Shown here: positions 17,394 through 25,371 of the stretch, piece after piece | Layout: every line of letters starts with the position of its first letter | Position numbering within the stretch: position 1 is the first letter of the stretch | DNA from: JANMZO01 sp963763135 | GTDB lineage: Bacteria; Actinomycetota; Acidimicrobiia; Acidimicrobiales; JANYDT01 | Direction of reading: 5' to 3' | NCBI GenBank assembly: GCA_963763135.1 | Contig: CAVXNJ010000012.1 | Span: forward strand, 1,178,001 to 1,242,000 | Length of the DNA stretch: 64,000 nucleotides | Position numbers and translations under genes: made by a program | The notes under the pieces: generated by a model | Told to the model about the DNA's origin: nothing | Database searches by the model: none | The model's input: only the letters and a program-made list of their open reading frames with translations

Positions 17394-18593
17394 ATGCCCG
17401 TTGATGCAACTCTCGCCGCCGAAGCTCTCGACCTTATGGATCAGTCGGTGAAACTCCGACGCCAGATCCACAAGTTCCCTGAGCTGGGGCTCGACCTCCC
17501 GAAGACCCAGGAGGTGCTCCTCGATTCCCTCAACGACATCGGTATTCAGGGTAAGCCGTCGAAGACCGTTTCCGGGATTACCGCCATGATCGACGGCGAC
17601 CACGACGGACCGACGATCGTGTTGCGCGCCGACATGGATGCGCTCCCACTTCACGAGGACACCGAAGTCGACTTCAATTCCACCGTGGAGGGGGCCATGC
17701 ACGCGTGCGGTCACGACATCCACGTTTCGATGCTGGTCGGCGCGGCGCAGCTGCTGCAGGCCCGCCGCAAGGATCTGCACGGACGGGTTCTCCTCATGTT
17801 TCAGCCGGGCGAAGAGGGGTTCGCCGGCGCGAAACACATGCTCGACGAAGGCATGCTCAACGACGTGGGCGAGGTCAATCGGGCCTTCGCCCTGCACGTA
17901 TCGACCGCCGGGCCCACGGGTTCGATTGCGTTGCGGGCGGGGTCCCTCATGGCCTCTTCCGACACGTTTCAGATCGTGGTTCGCGGTCGTGGCGGCCATG
18001 CGTCGGCACCCCACCTCGCACTCGACCCGATTCCGATCGCGTGCGAAATCGTGCAGGCGCTCCAGTTGATGGTGACGCGGACCATAGACGCGTTTGACCC
18101 CGCCGTCATCACGGTCGGCCAGATCACCGCCGGAACCACCAGCAACGTCATCCCCGAAACCGCCACCATCCTCGGCACCATCCGGGCCGTATCGGAGCGC
18201 ACCCGGATGAAGGTCCACAGCGGAATCCAGCGTGTTGCGGAAAACGTGGCGTTGGCGCACGATGCGCGGGCCGAGATTCTCGCCACGTTCGGTTACCCCG
18301 TCACGATCAACGACGCCCACGTCGCCGCTGAGGTTCACCGGGTCACCAACGAACTGTTCGGGGAGAACTATTCGAGCAAGATGCCGAACCCGGTCATGGG
18401 CGCGGAGGACTGGAGCTATGTGCTGCAGCAGGTTCCGGGCGCGATGGCCTTCCTCGGGGCAACGCCGAAGGGCGTCGATCCGCGAACGGTGGCCAACAAC
18501 CATTCGAACCTCGTGCGTTTCGACGAAGCGTGCATGAGCACCGGAATCGCCCTCTACGCCGCGATGGCCCTCGACCACCTCAAGGCCAGCTGA
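17394..18593 (+). CDS. M20D-family amidohydrolase (N-acyl amino acid / IAA-conjugate hydrolase type)
   Basis: Metal-dependent hydrolase removing acyl groups from amino acids or related conjugates, 399 residues. RADMDALPL (about 80-88), HACGHDIHVSML (about 103-114) and FQPGEEGFAGAKHML (about 138-152) carry the metal ligands and catalytic Glu. A dimerisation insert follows (about 190-300) and a C-terminal ligand segment NPVMGAEDWSYV (about 330). Length and motifs match the HipO/AbgB/ILR1 family. The exact substrate is unknown. Start ATG 17394. Confidence 0.92.
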   Translation: MPVDATLAAEALDLMDQSVKLRRQIHKFPELGLDLPKTQEVLLDSLNDIGIQGKPSKTVSGITAMIDGDHDGPTIVLRADMDALPLHEDTEVDFNSTVEGAMHACGHDIHVSMLVGAAQLLQARRKDLHGRVLLMFQPGEEGFAGAKHMLDEGMLNDVGEVNRAFALHVSTAGPTGSIALRAGSLMASSDTFQIVVRGRGGHASAPHLALDPIPIACEIVQALQLMVTRTIDAFDPAVITVGQITAGTTSNVIPETATILGTIRAVSERTRMKVHSGIQRVAENVALAHDARAEILATFGYPVTINDAHVAAEVHRVTNELFGENYSSKMPNPVMGAEDWSYVLQQVPGAMAFLGATPKGVDPRTVANNHSNLVRFDEACMSTGIALYAAMALDHLKAS

Positions 18594-18618
18594 ACGGTCA
18601 CCCGCCAGAGGCCGGTGC

Positions 18619-19068
18619 TCAGTGGAAGCCGAGTTGCCGCCACGCTTCCATCACCGACACGGCCACGGAGTTCGACAGATTGAAGCTCCGGTTGTTCGGA
18701 CGCATTGGTAAGTACACAGAGTTTTGTCCGGCTCGCTCGATGATGTCTTCGGGCAAGCCGACGCTTTCGCACCCGAAGACGAGCAGGTCGGTCATTTCGT
18801 AGGCGATCTCGTCGTAGCGCCGGACACCGCGTGACGTGAACGCGAACCAGCGCGACGGCCGCAGCTCCTCCATGAGCGCGTCGAACGACTCGTGCACGTG
18901 CATGTCGGTCATGTCGTGGTAATCGAGACCGGCCCGCTTCAAGAGTCGATCCTCCAGGAGGAACCCGAGCGGCTTCACGAGATGCAGCGTTGTCCCGGTG
19001 TTTGCACACAGACGAATGACGTTGCCCGTATTCGGGGCGATCTCCGGAGCGACAAGTGCTACGTGCAC
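18619..19068 (-). CDS. trmL: tRNA (cytidine/uridine-2'-O-)-methyltransferase TrmL
   Basis: SPOUT-class enzyme that 2'-O-methylates the wobble base of leucine tRNAs. About 150 residues beginning VHVALVAPEIAPNTGNVIRLC (IAPNTGNIxR is diagnostic). LLVFGCESVGLPEDI and LPMRPNNRSFNLSNSVAV form the knotted SAM-binding region. The frame is open into panC, but GTG at 19068, just after the panC stop and preceded by GAGGCGGA, gives the family-typical N-terminus. The close spacing (13 bases) indicates an operon with panC. Confidence 0.92.
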   Translation of the reverse strand: MHVALVAPEIAPNTGNVIRLCANTGTTLHLVKPLGFLLEDRLLKRAGLDYHDMTDMHVHESFDALMEELRPSRWFAFTSRGVRRYDEIAYEMTDLLVFGCESVGLPEDIIERAGQNSVYLPMRPNNRSFNLSNSVAVSVMEAWRQLGFH

Positions 19069-19081
19069 GTAGTTTTCCGCC

Positions 19082-19972
19082 TCAAGGCCGGCCAGCGGCG
19101 GACGGACCGCAAACCGCACCGATATTGTCGATCAGACGGGCCCGACCCAGCGTGGCCGCAATCAACAGACGAACCGACTGCCCGGGCGTCGTCAACGTAA
19201 GCGGCTCCAACGTCAGCGGGTCAACGGCTTCGGCATACTGCAATCCGAACAGGGGGTCGGCCTCAACCAGGGCGCGCATCGCATTGCGGACAGCGTCTGC
19301 GCTCGCTTCCCCCGATTCGAACAGTCCCCGGCCGGCGCGCAGCGCCTGGTTGAGGAGTGGGGCGTGCCGACGCTCTTCCGCGGTGAGATAGCGATTCCGG
19401 CTCGACATGGCCAGGCCGTCGGCTTCACGAACGGTCTCGCAGCCGACCACGTCAACCGGAAACGACAGGTCGGTCGCCATGCGGCGAACGACCGCTAGCT
19501 GCTGAAAGTCCTTCTCGCCGAAGAAGGCCGAGCACCGACCGGCGATCGCAAAGAGCTTGGCCACAACGGTTGCGACACCATCGAAATGGCCGGGCCTGGC
19601 CGCGCCATCCAAACCAGTAGTAAGCGCGCCTACAGATACGTTGGTGAGAACGTTGGCCGGACCGAACGGGTACATCTCTTCGACGCTCGGGGTGAAGATG
19701 AGTTGGGCGCCGGCCGCCTCGGCGAGGCGCATGTCGTTGTCGAGATCCCGCGGATATGCACCGAGATCTTCAGTGGGAGCGAACTGGAGCGGATTCACGA
19801 AAACCGTCGTCACGACGATATCCGTCCGGTCAGCGGCTTGGGCGATCAGTGAGGCGTGCCCGTCGTGGAGGGCCCCCATCGTTGGCACGAGGCCGATCCG
19901 ACGACCGGCGGCCCGTTCAGCGTCGAGAAGATGCGAAAGGTCCGAGATGGTCGAGATCTGGCGGAGGCCCAT
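19082..19972 (-). CDS. panC: Pantothenate synthetase
   Basis: ATP-dependent joining of pantoate and beta-alanine, in the cytosol. 296 residues. LVPTMGALHDGHASLI (about 29-44) carries the HIGH-like nucleotide signature (HDGH). FVNPLQFAPTEDLGAYPR (about 58-75), FGEKDFQQLAV (about 150) and MSSRNRYL (about 190) complete the active site. Start ATG 19972, eight bases after the stop of the phosphatase-like gene. panB and panD are not in the window. Confidence 0.97.
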   Translation of the reverse strand: MGLRQISTISDLSHLLDAERAAGRRIGLVPTMGALHDGHASLIAQAADRTDIVVTTVFVNPLQFAPTEDLGAYPRDLDNDMRLAEAAGAQLIFTPSVEEMYPFGPANVLTNVSVGALTTGLDGAARPGHFDGVATVVAKLFAIAGRCSAFFGEKDFQQLAVVRRMATDLSFPVDVVGCETVREADGLAMSSRNRYLTAEERRHAPLLNQALRAGRGLFESGEASADAVRNAMRALVEADPLFGLQYAEAVDPLTLEPLTLTTPGQSVRLLIAATLGRARLIDNIGAVCGPSAAGRP

Positions 19973-19979
19973 TGCTCAG

Positions 19980-20483
19980 TTAGGTGAGACCGGCCACGGC
20001 CAGGCCGATGTATTCGCGTCCGACCGGACCGAGCTGGCGACTCATGACGTGCTCGATCACCGTGATGGCCTGCGTCCCGGACTGAAGCAGTCCGCTGTAC
20101 AGCAGGTACGCACCCATCGCCCCCTGCAGGCGGTCGCTGATCTCATCCTGGTGGATAAGCAGGCGCTCGCCGTGCGAGGTCCAGGCCCGCATCCGGGGGA
20201 ACAGCAGGCTCATTGCGGCCTTCGCGTCGTCGTGCGGGCCCATCGGCACATGCTCGTTGGTGACGTTGAGTTCGTCGTACGCGTGGAGATTGTGCGGGGA
20301 TGGCATCAAGGAGATGACCCGGGCAAAGCCGTGTTCGCGGATCCAAATGATCTCTTCGTGACGACGGACGCGGCGATGGTTGCTGGTTTGGCCACCCGGG
20401 CGCTCGCAGATCGCGATCTGGTCCTTGATGATCCAACCGAAGTTCCGCGGTTCGATGCCCTTGCTCCACTTACCCCGCATCAT
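19980..20483 (-). CDS. Dual-specificity phosphatase-like protein lacking the catalytic cysteine
   Basis: About 167 residues. The N-terminal strand FGWIIKDQIAICERPGG, the segment FARVISLMPSPHNLHAYDEL and the HVPMGPHDD loop resemble small cysteine-based phosphatases of the DSP/PTP fold. The place of the HC(x5)R signature is taken by LLIHQDEISDRLQGAMGAYLL. The spacing His-x6-Arg is kept but Cys is Gln and the glycine is lost, so the protein should be inactive and may bind phospho-ligands instead. The start is ambiguous: ATG 20483 has GGTGA four bases upstream, and a TTG further out would add 16 residues. It lies eight bases upstream of panC and is probably in its operon. Confidence 0.6.
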   Translation of the reverse strand: MMRGKWSKGIEPRNFGWIIKDQIAICERPGGQTSNHRRVRRHEEIIWIREHGFARVISLMPSPHNLHAYDELNVTNEHVPMGPHDDAKAAMSLLFPRMRAWTSHGERLLIHQDEISDRLQGAMGAYLLYSGLLQSGTQAITVIEHVMSRQLGPVGREYIGLAVAGLT

Positions 20484-20810
20484 GAGGTCACCATCGCACA
20501 CCAGGTAGAAGCCGCTTTGGCCGGGACACAAGCACGGGAAGCCTTCGTTCGAGAAGCAATCGGGACGGTACCAACCAGGGAACCCGGCACTGCATAGCTA
20601 ACCACCGACCAAACTCCTTTCATCGGGCGACGTCCTCTACTCCTCGGCACCATACGCCTCTATGGCACGGCTACGCAGCGTAGCTGGACCCTCGGACGGT
20701 CATGAGGCGATTCGCCGAACTTTTCCCAAAACTTTCCTTTTGCACACGCGTAGCGTTTTCCCACGGAGAGGCTTACGTTGTTGCGTCCCGCCAGGTCGCG
20801 GCAAAGGGGT
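20484..20810. other. Intergenic region upstream of the panC operon
   Basis: About 327 bases without a convincing gene. The first 48 bases could code if the TTG start of the phosphatase-like gene is used. An AT-richer stretch at about 20710-20760 (AACTTTTCCCAAAACTTTCC) may hold a promoter. I found no tRNA or riboswitch-like structure. Confidence 0.4.
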
Positions 20811-21620
20811 TCAGGAGTCGGGCGTGATCATCGAGATCGCCTCGGTGACCAGCTCGGCGAAGGCTTCGGGGTGAGAGCTGTGGGCGCCATGTCGAGCACC
20901 GGCGATGCTGCGAAGAACCCGTCGACAGCGCAGCTGGTTGTGAAGCATGACGGACGACTCGATGTGATGCGGAAGCGACAGCTCTCCATGCCCGACCACG
21001 GTCGGACACCTCACGGCCGAAACGTCGTAGGGGCAGCCGCGTCCGCGGAGCCCGGCGAGATCAAACAGCAACGCCTGACCTTCCGCCCGGCGGTCGGCCT
21101 TGGTCCGCTCGCTGAGCTTCTCCCATGTTGCGTCGCCGACGATTCTTCGCATGAAAGCTTCAGCGGCGGCTTCCGGTCCGTGGCTGTCGCCCACGGCCAA
21201 GGTTGACGACCCGGCGCTGCTCGGCCACCACGGCTCCCACGACATCGGGCCTTCAAAGCACACCAGTGCCGACACCAGCTCGGGGTAGCGAGCCGCTGCG
21301 GCCACCGCGACGGTGGCGCCGTAGCTGTGACCGACCACGACGGAGCGCTGCCCGTCGATGACGGTCAGCAGATCGCCGACATGATCCTCGAAGGACTCGG
21401 CGCGGCCCATTTCGACGGACTTCGCGTACCCGCGGCGGTCATAGGCCAGCGTGGTGTGCTTCCGGAGACGGAGTCGGGCACGCGAAAAGCTCGAGACGCG
21501 ATCCATCGCACCGTGAACGAACACGATGCGATGGGAGTCGGACTGCTGAAGCTGGTCGCTTGGCGACTCGTCGATGTAGAGGCCCGCAGATGAGCGAGCC
21601 GCGGACGACGGAAGAGACAA
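20811..21620 (-). CDS. Alpha/beta-fold hydrolase
   Basis: 269 residues. IVFVHGAMD (about 32-40) is the oxyanion-hole strand, VVGHSYGATVAVA (about 95-107) the nucleophile elbow with Ser in G-H-S-Y-G, and GARHGAHSSHPEAF (about 240) supplies the catalytic His. The acid is probably Asp or Glu after strand 6 (VVGHGELS). The substrate is unknown; relatives include esterases and haloperoxidase-like enzymes. The start TTG 21620 lies 26 bases after the ftsH stop, so it is probably read with ftsH. No signal peptide. Confidence 0.85.
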   Translation of the reverse strand: MSLPSSAARSSAGLYIDESPSDQLQQSDSHRIVFVHGAMDRVSSFSRARLRLRKHTTLAYDRRGYAKSVEMGRAESFEDHVGDLLTVIDGQRSVVVGHSYGATVAVAAAARYPELVSALVCFEGPMSWEPWWPSSAGSSTLAVGDSHGPEAAAEAFMRRIVGDATWEKLSERTKADRRAEGQALLFDLAGLRGRGCPYDVSAVRCPTVVGHGELSLPHHIESSVMLHNQLRCRRVLRSIAGARHGAHSSHPEAFAELVTEAISMITPDS

Positions 21621-21646
21621 CGCTATTCGACGAAGAGGTCGGCCAA

Positions 21647-23710
21647 CTAGGCCGAGGGTCCGAGCTGGGGCCGTCGCGGAAGCGACGGTCGCGCTGCGGG
21701 TGACGCCGGCGGAGTCGGATCGTCGTCGCGGAAACCTTCACGGGCTCCACGCACGGCACGACCTGCCCGGTTTCGCACCCGGGAGAACGCCGACTCCTTG
21801 CGGACAACCGGGACGATCTCTTCGGTCACTTCAACCTTCGGCGGTTCGATGAAGGCCGGCTCCGGCATGACTGCCTCGTCGGGCTTCTTCGTCCACTTCG
21901 GCAGGTCTTTGAAGATCTCGTTGATGTCTTTGACGTCGAGTGTCTCTCGCTCCATGAGGGCCCGAGCAAACTTCTCGAGCGTGTCACGGTGGGTCAGCAG
22001 GATCTCGAACGCCGTCGCATGGGCGGTGTCGATGAACTTGCGGGTCTCGGTATCGATCAGCGCAGCGACGGAATCGGAGTAGTTGGCTTGGCGACCGAAA
22101 TCGCGGCCCATGAACACTTCACCGTTCTTTTCACCGAACTGCTGCGGCCCGAGCAGATCGCTCATGCCGTATTCGGTGACCATGCTGCGGGCGATGGCCG
22201 TGGCCCGCTCGATGTCGTTGGACGCACCGGTCGTAAGTTCGTCGAAGAACAGCTCTTCGGCGGTACGGCCACCGAGCAGCATGGCGAGCTGGTCGCGCAG
22301 GCTGGTACGGCTGTGGTTGTACTTGTCTTCGGTGGGAAGCGACATGGTGAGACCGAGAGCCCGACCACGAGGAATGATCGTGACCTTGTGGATCGGATCG
22401 CAGCCGTCGAGAACGTGGCCGACCAGTGCATGGCCGGTTTCGTGAACGGCGGTGTTCCAACGCTCTTTCTCCGACATGACCATGGTCCGACGCTCGGGGC
22501 CGGCCATGATGCGGTCGCTCGCGGCTTCCATCTCTTCCATGGTGATCACGGTCTTACCCCGACGGGCGGCGATCAGCGCACCCTCGTTGAGCAGGTTCGC
22601 GATGTCAGCACCCGTGAATCCCGGGGTCTGGCGAGCCATGACCTCAAGGTCGACGTCGGCCGAGAACGGCTTGCCCTTCGCGTGAACTTTGAAGATTGCG
22701 GTACGGCCGGCGAGGTCGGGGCGATCGACCACGATCTGGCGGTCGAATCGGCCCGGGCGCAGAAGCGCCGGATCGAGGATGTCGGGGCGGTTCGTTGCGG
22801 CGATCATGATGACGCCTGTACGGGCCTCGAAACCGTCCATCTCAACGAGCATCTGGTTGAGGGTCTGCTCGCGCTCGTCGTGACCGCCGCCCATCCCGGC
22901 GCCACGGTGGCGGCCGACGGCGTCGATCTCGTCGACGAAGATGATCGCCGGGGCGTTGGTCTTGGCCTGCTCGAAGAGGTCACGGACACGGGAGGCACCG
23001 ACGCCGACGAACATTTCCACGAAATCAGAACCTGAAATCGAGAAGAACGGAACACCGGCCTCGCCGGCAACCGCCTTGGCCAACAGGGTCTTGCCGGTTC
23101 CCGGGGGGCCGTAGAGAAGAACGCCCTTGGGAATCTTGGCGCCGATGGCCGCGAATTTGGCCGGGTTCTCAAGGAAGTCCTTTATCTCGCGTAGTTCCTC
23201 GATGGCCTCGTCGGCGCCGGCGACATCGGCGAACGTGACCTTCGGAGCGTCTTTCGACTGCATCTTGGCGCGGGACTTGCCGAACTGCATGATCCGGCTT
23301 CCGCCGCCCTGCATCGAAGACATCAGCCAGAAGAACGCACCGATCAACAACACGATCGGGAGGAAGTTGAGCACGATGCCGAGCAAGGACACGCCGTTTT
23401 CGGCGTCGACTTCGTAGCCGACCTTGTTCTGCTTCATCTCGACGACCAACTCGTCTTCGTACTCCGCCGGGTACGCGACCTTGATCTTTTTGGCCGCGGT
23501 CTTCCCGGAGGCCTTTACCTCAGCAGTGACAACGTTGGATCGCGTGGCGATCTTTACCTTGTCGACCTGCTTGGCGGCGACCATTGATTCGAAGTTGGAA
23601 AGGTCGACCTTCTCGCGTCCGCTACCGGACGACAGCATGCGTGACGCCGCGAGAAGCAGCACCAGCACCAAGACGACATACATTCCAGCACTACGCTGCA
23701 TTTTTTTCAT
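21647..23710 (-). CDS. ftsH: ATP-dependent zinc metalloprotease FtsH
   Basis: Membrane-bound AAA+ protease for quality control, 687 residues. Membrane helices at about 8-25 and about 108-128 flank a small extracytoplasmic domain. The AAA module has Walker A GPPGTGKT (about 205), the pore motif FVGVGASRVRDLF, Walker B IIFVDEID and the second region of homology NRPDILDPALLRPGRFD. The zinc site is HETGH (about 425), with the third ligand in the later Asp-rich helix. A basic, Pro-rich tail of about 60 residues follows. Start ATG with GGAGG four to five bases upstream. The gene sits downstream of hpt, a common actinobacterial order, but folE does not follow. Confidence 0.97.
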   Translation of the reverse strand: MKKMQRSAGMYVVLVLVLLLAASRMLSSGSGREKVDLSNFESMVAAKQVDKVKIATRSNVVTAEVKASGKTAAKKIKVAYPAEYEDELVVEMKQNKVGYEVDAENGVSLLGIVLNFLPIVLLIGAFFWLMSSMQGGGSRIMQFGKSRAKMQSKDAPKVTFADVAGADEAIEELREIKDFLENPAKFAAIGAKIPKGVLLYGPPGTGKTLLAKAVAGEAGVPFFSISGSDFVEMFVGVGASRVRDLFEQAKTNAPAIIFVDEIDAVGRHRGAGMGGGHDEREQTLNQMLVEMDGFEARTGVIMIAATNRPDILDPALLRPGRFDRQIVVDRPDLAGRTAIFKVHAKGKPFSADVDLEVMARQTPGFTGADIANLLNEGALIAARRGKTVITMEEMEAASDRIMAGPERRTMVMSEKERWNTAVHETGHALVGHVLDGCDPIHKVTIIPRGRALGLTMSLPTEDKYNHSRTSLRDQLAMLLGGRTAEELFFDELTTGASNDIERATAIARSMVTEYGMSDLLGPQQFGEKNGEVFMGRDFGRQANYSDSVAALIDTETRKFIDTAHATAFEILLTHRDTLEKFARALMERETLDVKDINEIFKDLPKWTKKPDEAVMPEPAFIEPPKVEVTEEIVPVVRKESAFSRVRNRAGRAVRGAREGFRDDDPTPPASPAARPSLPRRPQLGPSA

Positions 23711-24018
23711 CGTGCCTCCAACGATTTCGGCAACAACACCTTACGGCTTTTGACACCGCAACGTTCCCCGGACCTGGGGTCTGGCCAAACATTTTCGTTC
23801 ATGCCTTGCATGGGGTTCCTTGTCCGTCTACTTCCTGAGCGATTCTTGGGGTGCGAAGATCGCAGTTTCCCTTGAAGATGAAGCCCCAAAACCGGCGAGA
23901 ACATTCCCGATCCGGTCAAGTTGCAGGTCACACGCCGTTGCCGGACGACGTCTGCACGTGCTGCGGCATGGGTGAACGCGAGAAACCCACATACGGTCGG
24001 CGTCGGAAAAATTCATAC
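23711..24018. other. Intergenic region between hpt and ftsH
   Basis: 308 bases, AT-richer than the surroundings, with no credible gene. It probably holds an ftsH promoter. Visible structure: inverted repeat CATGC-CTT-GCATG (23800-23812) and CCCC-GGACCT-GGGG around 23767-23780. No riboswitch or tRNA recognised. Confidence 0.4.
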
Positions 24019-24600
24019 TTACGACCTATCGGCAGGAGCGACGTAGCGGTGTAGGGCCCGAAGATGGCGATTGCGTCCTCCGGCGTCGAGTCCGTACCCG
24101 ACGACCCACCCAGGGGGTAACACGTGGCCGGTGTAGCGCAGGTACTTTTTGGTCTTCTCCGGAAGATCGAGGCCTTCTCGAACCAGAAGCGCACACACTG
24201 CCAGCGAGGCGGGTTCCCGTCGCTCGAAAATGTCGAGCAGAAACGACAGGGTCAAACCACTGTCAATGATGTCTTCCACAAGAATCACGTCGCGCCCTTC
24301 GAGGGAGACGTCGAGGTCTTTCAGAATTCGAACCACACCGCTCGAGGTTGTGGAAGATCCGTAGCTTGACACCGCGAGGAAATCAATTTCCGTTGGAAGG
24401 TCAATAGCACGAAGTAGGTCAGAAAGAAAAACGACCGCCCCCTTCAACACCCCGACCAGTAAAGGAGACTTCCCGGCGTAGTCATTGGCAATTTGTTGAC
24501 CCAAATCTCGCACTATCGAGGCGATTTCGCTCTCAGAAAGGAGAACCTCACCGACTTCATCTGCGGCGACATGTTCCGGCGAATGACCTTGATCTCCCAT
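24019..24600 (-). CDS. hpt: Hypoxanthine phosphoribosyltransferase
   Basis: Purine salvage: converts hypoxanthine or guanine plus PRPP to nucleotides. 193 residues from ATG 24600 (GGAA five bases upstream). LLVGVLKGAVVFLSDLLR (about 45-62) is followed by the flexible-loop segment SYGSSTTSSGVVRILKD and the PRPP motif VILVEDIIDSGLTLSFLL (about 105-122). VVGYGLDAGGRNRHLR near the end is the usual base-binding tail. The frame stays open upstream to about 25 kb, but that part is antisense to the neighbouring gene and was excluded. Divergent from a small conserved gene 94 bases away; upstream of ftsH. Confidence 0.95.
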   Translation of the reverse strand: MGDQGHSPEHVAADEVGEVLLSESEIASIVRDLGQQIANDYAGKSPLLVGVLKGAVVFLSDLLRAIDLPTEIDFLAVSSYGSSTTSSGVVRILKDLDVSLEGRDVILVEDIIDSGLTLSFLLDIFERREPASLAVCALLVREGLDLPEKTKKYLRYTGHVLPPGWVVGYGLDAGGRNRHLRALHRYVAPADRS

Positions 24601-24694
24601 ACGGGTTCCATTTTGCATCATTGGAATGAAGCAGACGTGAGAGTTCAACCGATACGTTTCGCCAACAGCGAATTTGCGTGCCACAATTTGGTCT

Positions 24695-25111
24695 ATGCCA
24701 CCAAAAGCCGCAAAAAAGAAAAACATGTCCGCCGAGCACAAAGCTGCATTGGCCGAAGGTCGTGACCAGGGACGATCCATTCGTGCGTATCTCGAAGCAC
24801 TCGAGGCCCACAAGCCGAAACGGGGTCGCAAGCGCACCCCGGATTCAATTGCTAAACGACTAGAACGCATTGAAGAAGAACTCACCGAGGCGTCGGCGAT
24901 AGACCGACTGCACCTCCTCCAGGAGCAGGCCGACCTGCAGGGCGAACTCGAAGGTATGTCAGCGACCGTCGATTTGACTGAACTGGAGCAGGGCTTCATC
25001 GACTCGGCCGCCGGCTACAGCGAACGTAAGGGAATCACCTACGACACCTGGCGCAAGATGGGCATCGAGCCCGCTGTGCTTCGCGCTGCCGGCATTAAGC
25101 GCGGTGCCTGA
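24695..25111 (+). CDS. Small basic coiled-coil protein, uncharacterised
   Basis: 138 residues from ATG 24695. A Lys/Ala-rich head (MPPKAAKKKNMSAEHKAALAEGR) is followed by a long charged helical stretch with heptad-like spacing (IAKRLERIEEELTEASAIDRLHLLQEQADLQGELEG) and a short C-terminal region ending AAGIKRGA. Proteins of this layout are common in actinobacteria and have no assigned function. The basic head and GRKR segment suggest nucleic-acid contact, but this is inference. Divergent from hpt. It ends 160 bases before a strong terminator. Confidence 0.8.
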   Translation: MPPKAAKKKNMSAEHKAALAEGRDQGRSIRAYLEALEAHKPKRGRKRTPDSIAKRLERIEEELTEASAIDRLHLLQEQADLQGELEGMSATVDLTELEQGFIDSAAGYSERKGITYDTWRKMGIEPAVLRAAGIKRGA

Positions 25112-25271
25112 GAGTTCTGGCACCGACGATAGGAATCATCGAAGGATCGTCGATAGACGGTAGGCAAAGATCGCTGTTGCAGTTCGTTCCCTAACTGTGG
25201 CGAATCAGGGCAACTGACAACGCGAAACAACCTCGGGTCAGAAACATCCAGCCGATGCAACCAACAACAAC

Positions 25272-25299
25272 AAACGGGGCGCCGCGGCGCCCCGTTTTT
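25272..25299 (+). terminator. Strong intrinsic terminator, bidirectional
   Basis: 26-base perfect palindrome (AAACGGGGCGCCG and its complement) at 25272-25297 followed by TTTTT. It is the best intrinsic terminator in the window. It ends the transcript of the small coiled-coil gene and, being symmetrical, can also stop purB transcription from the other side. A small palindrome, GATTCT-A-AGAATC, follows. Confidence 0.95.
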
Positions 25300-25371
25300 G
25301 ATTCTAAGAATCCTTACGATCCTGTCGCGCTTTCGACAAACCGTACTGAAGAACCATCAACGCGACAGCGC

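Noticed and set aside
17142..18578. 478-codon open frame on the minus strand
   Set aside because: Antisense to the M20 amidohydrolase, His/Arg/Val-rich shadow composition; GC-biased third positions make such frames common here.
24019..24999. 326-residue hpt from the longest open frame
   Set aside because: The first 133 codons are antisense to the small coiled-coil gene; the homologous protein starts at 24600.
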